From Chloroflexota bacterium (lineage in GTDB: Bacteria > Chloroflexota > Chloroflexia > Thermomicrobiales > JADLAZ01): a stretch of DNA of 17,672 bases. The notes under the pieces were generated by a model. That model did not search any database. It was not told where the DNA came from and saw nothing but the letters and a program-made list of their open reading frames with translations. Every line of letters begins with the position of its first letter. Positions within the stretch are counted from its first letter, which is position 1. The stretch lies in the NCBI GenBank assembly GCA_020849725.1, contig JADLAZ010000104.1:1-17672 (forward strand). The letters are read 5' to 3'. Below are positions 13,553 to 17,672 of this stretch, piece after piece. A program made the translations under genes and the position numbers.

Positions 13553-14200
13553 ATGGTGTATGGACCAGAGCAGAGCGACCGGGTCGGCATTTTCTTTGAC
13601 ATGTCGAATCTGTATTTTGCCGCGCGGGACATGGGCATCCGCATCGACTACACCCGGTTGCTGGAGTTTCTGGTCGATCGCCGCCGGCTGCACCGGGCCT
13701 ACGCCTACATCGGTGTCGGCCCGGACGACGAGAACCGGGGTTTCATCACCTGGCTGTCGCGCAACGGCTTCCGCGTCAAGACCAAGCCGCTGCGCCGCTA
13801 CGAGGACGGCACGACCAAGGCCAACCTGGACATGGAACTGGCGATCGACCTGCTGACGCAGGCGCCGCACCTGGACGTAGCCATCATCGTCAGCGGCGAC
13901 GGCGATTTCGCCCGGCTGGCCGACGCGGCCCAGTCGCTCGGTCTGCGCGTTGAGGTGGCCGCCACGCCCCGACACGCCTCCTCCGACCTCATCGACGTGG
14001 CCGACCGGTTCATCGACCTGGAGGCCAGCGCCCGCGTCTTCGTGCGCGCCGACCTGCCGCCGCGCGAGCGGCCGGCCGAGCCGGGGCGTGATGGCGCGGG
14101 GCGCGGCTGGAGCCGGCCGCCAGCGCCGGCCGGTGTGTCGGTGGCCGGGACATCTTCGGAACCGGCGCCTATTCCGGCCGAGCCTGACCGCGACGCCTGA
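13553..14200 (+). CDS. NYN-domain (LabA/DUF88-type) putative nuclease
   Basis: A 215-residue protein whose first 160 residues form an NYN domain, a PIN-like fold seen in RNA-cleaving or RNA-binding proteins such as LabA/DUF88 relatives. The acidic metal-site residues are in place: Asp16 and Asn19 in FFDMSNLY, Asp93 and Asp99 in KANLDMELAIDLL, and Asp116 and Asp118 in IIVSGDGDFARL. The strand after it (LRVEVAATP) and SSDLIDVADRFIDL also match the family. Residues about 165-215 are a Pro/Arg/Gly-rich tail, probably disordered. A strong promoter and AGGAG support the ATG at 13553. It is a single gene convergent with clpX. Divalent-metal RNase activity is likely from the conserved residues; the target is unknown. 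Confidence 0.88.
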   Translation: MVYGPEQSDRVGIFFDMSNLYFAARDMGIRIDYTRLLEFLVDRRRLHRAYAYIGVGPDDENRGFITWLSRNGFRVKTKPLRRYEDGTTKANLDMELAIDLLTQAPHLDVAIIVSGDGDFARLADAAQSLGLRVEVAATPRHASSDLIDVADRFIDLEASARVFVRADLPPRERPAEPGRDGAGRGWSRPPAPAGVSVAGTSSEPAPIPAEPDRDA

Positions 14201-14245
14201 CGTCGCCACACCGTGCAGCGCTCGGTACGCCGTGATTGCCGAACT

Positions 14246-14331
14246 CCGAACCCCTCGCCCCACGTGTCCGGCCAACAGGCTCCGGTCAGGGGGCGCGAGT
14301 TCCCCCCGATACGGGGGGGTAGGGGGTTCGG
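14246..14331. repeat. Palindromic element between NYN gene and clpX
   Basis: CCGAACCCC (14246-14254) and GGGGTTCGG (14323-14331) pair as outer arms. Inside, CCCCCC (14302-14308 region) and GGGGGG (14313-14319 region) flank GATAC as a tight hairpin. It occupies the gap between two convergent stop codons and may end both transcripts. Confidence 0.5.
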
Positions 14332-14359
14332 TCGCCCAACACCGGATCTGGCGCCAGGA

Positions 14360-15634
<1,275 letters not shown>

Positions 15635-15736
15635 GCCTGAGGACCTCCTCTGCTCCACCGAACGCCGACGGCCAGGCCGGCCATGCTACGCGATTATCGT
15701 CCGCCCAGAATCATACCTTTACCGACGCGGCGCTGC
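15635..15736 (-). promoter_or_regulatory. clpP-clpX spacer with possible internal promoter
   Basis: On the minus strand TATGAT (15715-15710) and GATAAT (15698-15693) are both near-consensus -10 hexamers, but neither has a convincing -35 at 16-18 nt. The 102-nt gap may let clpX be transcribed apart from tig-clpP. No strong hairpin terminator is visible. Confidence 0.3.
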
Positions 15737-16360
15737 CTAGCGGCGCGACGCGCCGCCGATCTCGCTGGATCGATCGATCACCTGATCGACGATGCCGTAG
15801 TCGCGGGCCTCTTCGGACCCCATGAAGTAGTCACGCTGCGTGTCGGCGCGAATCTTGTCGACCGACTGGCCGGTGTGCTTGCCAAGAATGCTGTTGAGTG
15901 TGCCGATGACGTTGACGATCTCCTTGGCCTGCACTTCGATGTCGGGCACGCTGCCCTGGAAGCCAGCCGACCCCTGATGGATCATGATTCGGCTGTTGGG
16001 CAGGGCGAAGCGCTTGCCGTGCGCACCGGCCGACAGCAGCACCGCCGCCATGCTGGCGGCCATGCCCACGCAGGTCGTAGTGATATCCGGCTTGACCAGC
16101 TGCATGGTGTCATAGATGGCCAGGCCGGCGTAGACCTGGCCACCCGGACTGTTGATATAGAGGTTGATGTCCTTGTCGGGGTCCTCGTAGGCCAGAAACA
16201 GCAGTTGGGCGATGATCAGGTTGGCGATCTGGTCGTCGATCGGCGTGCCCAGAAAGATGATGCGCTCTTTGAGCAGGCGCGAGTAGATATCAAAGGCACG
16301 CTCGCCCCGGTTGGTGCTTTCGACGACCATCGGGATCAGATTGGTGACGTTCGGCGTCAT
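15737..16360 (-). CDS. clpP: ATP-dependent Clp protease proteolytic subunit ClpP
   Basis: A 207-residue serine protease subunit that forms the tetradecameric chamber loaded by ClpX. The catalytic triad is Ser103 (GMAASMAAV), His128 (SRIMIHQ) and Asp177 (TQRDYFM). The N-terminal [30 protein letters not shown] is the family signature and ends in the ClpX-contacting strand. Two usually invariant positions differ: [11 protein letters not shown] in place of INSPGGSV, and GMAASMAA in place of GQAASMGA. Both lie near the active-site groove, yet the triad is intact. The ATG at 16360 has AGGAGG about 7 nt upstream. tig lies 47 nt upstream. Confidence 0.96.
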   Translation of the reverse strand: MTPNVTNLIPMVVESTNRGERAFDIYSRLLKERIIFLGTPIDDQIANLIIAQLLFLAYEDPDKDINLYINSPGGQVYAGLAIYDTMQLVKPDITTTCVGMAASMAAVLLSAGAHGKRFALPNSRIMIHQGSAGFQGSVPDIEVQAKEIVNVIGTLNSILGKHTGQSVDKIRADTQRDYFMGSEEARDYGIVDQVIDRSSEIGGASRR

Positions 16361-16407
16361 GCCGGGCCTCCTGACGCAATGGTGAGTGATGAGTGACCCG
16401 GCGCGGG

Positions 16408-17672
16408 CTACTCTTTGGCCGGCGCCGGGGCAGCCTCGGCCTCAGTTGCGGTATCGTCCGGAGCTGCTGTCGAGGCAGCTCTGTCGGCTAGGGCAGTGTC
16501 CGGCCCCTCGGTGGCGTCCGCCTCCTCGACCGAGCCGGTGAGCTCAGCCAGCAGCGTGGCGGTCCCGGTGTCCTCACCCGGGCCAACATAGGCGCCGCGG
16601 CCTTCGGTCGCCATGTCGAGCAATCGATCGAGGATGCGCTGCTCAAACAGGCTGGATTCGATTGCCTGGCGGACTTCGGGCCGCTCATACTGGCGCCGTG
16701 TCGCCGCCGGGTCCGGCACGCCCTCCAGCAGCCGGTCGGTCTCCTGATCGACCTCGGCCTGACCAACGGTGATGTTCTCGGCCTTGGCGACCTCCAGCAG
16801 CGTCAGGCTGCTGCGGACGCGCCGCTCGGCCAGCGGCCGCTCGTCCTCCTGCACCTGCTCTTCGGTGCGATTGGTCAGCTCCAGCAGCCGGCGCCACGAC
16901 AGCCCCTGGCGCTCAAAGACCTGGCGGCGGTCATCGAGTTGACGCTCGACCTGGTTGTCTACCAGCACCGGTGGCATCTCGACGGTGGCCTGGTCGGTCA
17001 CCAGATCGATCACCGCCTGGGTGACGGCCTGGCGGGCCTGGTCGCGCGCCTGTGTCTCCAGGTTGGAGCGCATGCGCTCGCGCAGTGCCTCAACCGTGTC
17101 CAAGTCGCTCACCGAGGCGACGAACGCCTCGTCCAACGGCGGTAGCACGCGCTCCTTGATATCGTGAACGGTGATGTCGAACGTCACCGTCTTGCCGGCG
17201 ACCCGTTCTTCGCCGTGCTCCTCGGGATAGGTGACGGTGGTCTGGGTCGTGTCGCCAGCGCTCAGGCCACGGATGGCGGCCTGCAACTCCGGCAGCAGGC
17301 CGGTCGCCTCACCGAGGACCGCTGGCAGCCCCTTCTGGGCCTCCTCCAGCGGCTCGCCGTCGACGCTGGAGGCCAGGTCGATCGTCACCTGATCGCCGTC
17401 CTGAGCAGGGCGGGCCGGCTCGGGCGCGACCCACTCGCCACGCTGCTGACGCAACCGGTCGATCGCCTCGTCGATCTGGGCATCGGTGACATCGACGACG
17501 CGCGACTCGACGCGCACGGCCCGATAGTCGCCGAGCGTCACGATCGGGCGCAGCGGCACGGTGGCGGTGAACGTCAGCGGTTCCAGCGCGGTGATGTCGA
17601 TCTGCGGCTCGGCAATGACGTCGAGCTTGGCCTCTTCGATCGCGTCGCCGGTCAGCTTGGGCACGAGGTCGC
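16408..17672 (-). CDS. tig: Trigger factor (N-terminus cut by the window edge)
   Basis: The C-terminal 420 or so residues of trigger factor, the ribosome-bound chaperone and peptidyl-prolyl isomerase. The visible part begins in the ribosome-binding domain ([28 protein letters not shown]); the ribosome-docking GFRxGK motif lies beyond the window. The FKBP-like PPIase domain follows ([12 protein letters not shown] to [13 protein letters not shown]), then the helical substrate-binding arms ([22 protein letters not shown] onward). The last 60 residues are acidic and Ala-rich (ending AAPAPAKE), a low-complexity tail longer than in many homologues. The frame stays open to the right edge, so the apparent GTG at 17664 is internal. 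It is the first gene of the tig-clpP-clpX block. Confidence 0.95.
   Translation of the reverse strand, partial: DLVPKLTGDAIEEAKLDVIAEPQIDITALEPLTFTATVPLRPIVTLGDYRAVRVESRVVDVTDAQIDEAIDRLRQQRGEWVAPEPARPAQDGDQVTIDLASSVDGEPLEEAQKGLPAVLGEATGLLPELQAAIRGLSAGDTTQTTVTYPEEHGEERVAGKTVTFDITVHDIKERVLPPLDEAFVASVSDLDTVEALRERMRSNLETQARDQARQAVTQAVIDLVTDQATVEMPPVLVDNQVERQLDDRRQVFERQGLSWRRLLELTNRTEEQVQEDERPLAERRVRSSLTLLEVAKAENITVGQAEVDQETDRLLEGVPDPAATRRQYERPEVRQAIESSLFEQRILDRLLDMATEGRGAYVGPGEDTGTATLLAELTGSVEEADATEGPDTALADRAASTAAPDDTATEAEAAPAPAKE

Overview
The window is GC-rich, densely coded bacterial chromosome. A tig-clpP-clpX block, secreted proteins with long Pro/Thr/Asn linkers, frequent GTG starts and many GC-rich palindromes at gene ends suggest a member of the Chloroflexota, possibly a Thermomicrobia-like lineage. 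This placement is an inference from style, since no rRNA or other marker gene is present.

Left third (1-6.8 kb): enzymes of small-molecule, probably sugar-acid, metabolism. A DapA/NAL-family lyase and a PdxT-like glutaminase form a short leftward unit. Two closely related HpcH/HpaI-type aldolases are transcribed divergently from a short region whose two -10-like hexamers form a perfect inverted repeat. An UxuA-like dehydratase and a Cof-type HAD phosphatase lie leftward. An IolE-like sugar isomerase/epimerase lies rightward from a clear TTGCCG/TATGAT promoter. Dehydratase, 2-keto-acid aldolases, lyase and isomerase could form a sugar-acid or inositol-like catabolic set, but no transporter or regulator is visible here.

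Middle (6.9-11.8 kb): three leftward, apparently monocistronic genes for exported proteins with Pro/Thr-rich linkers. One is DUF11-like. Two are tandem paralogues with a signal peptide, a conserved N-terminal beta domain, a PT linker and a C-terminal CAP/SCP domain. The first CAP gene (8899-10146) has a well-conserved cyclic-di-GMP-I (GEMM) riboswitch in its leader, so this surface protein is probably switched by the motile/sessile second messenger. This is the most interesting part of the window. Hairpins that may act as terminators follow all three genes.

Right third (11.8-17.7 kb): a leftward flavin-reductase-like gene, a rightward short aldo/keto reductase, a rightward NYN-domain protein with a strong promoter, then the leftward housekeeping block tig (cut by the window edge), clpP and clpX. 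Palindromic intergenic elements of several unrelated sequences occur at 1678-1800, 3705-3793, 6818-6843, 13347-13436 and 14246-14331. No rRNA, tRNA, CRISPR array, transposase or phage gene was seen.
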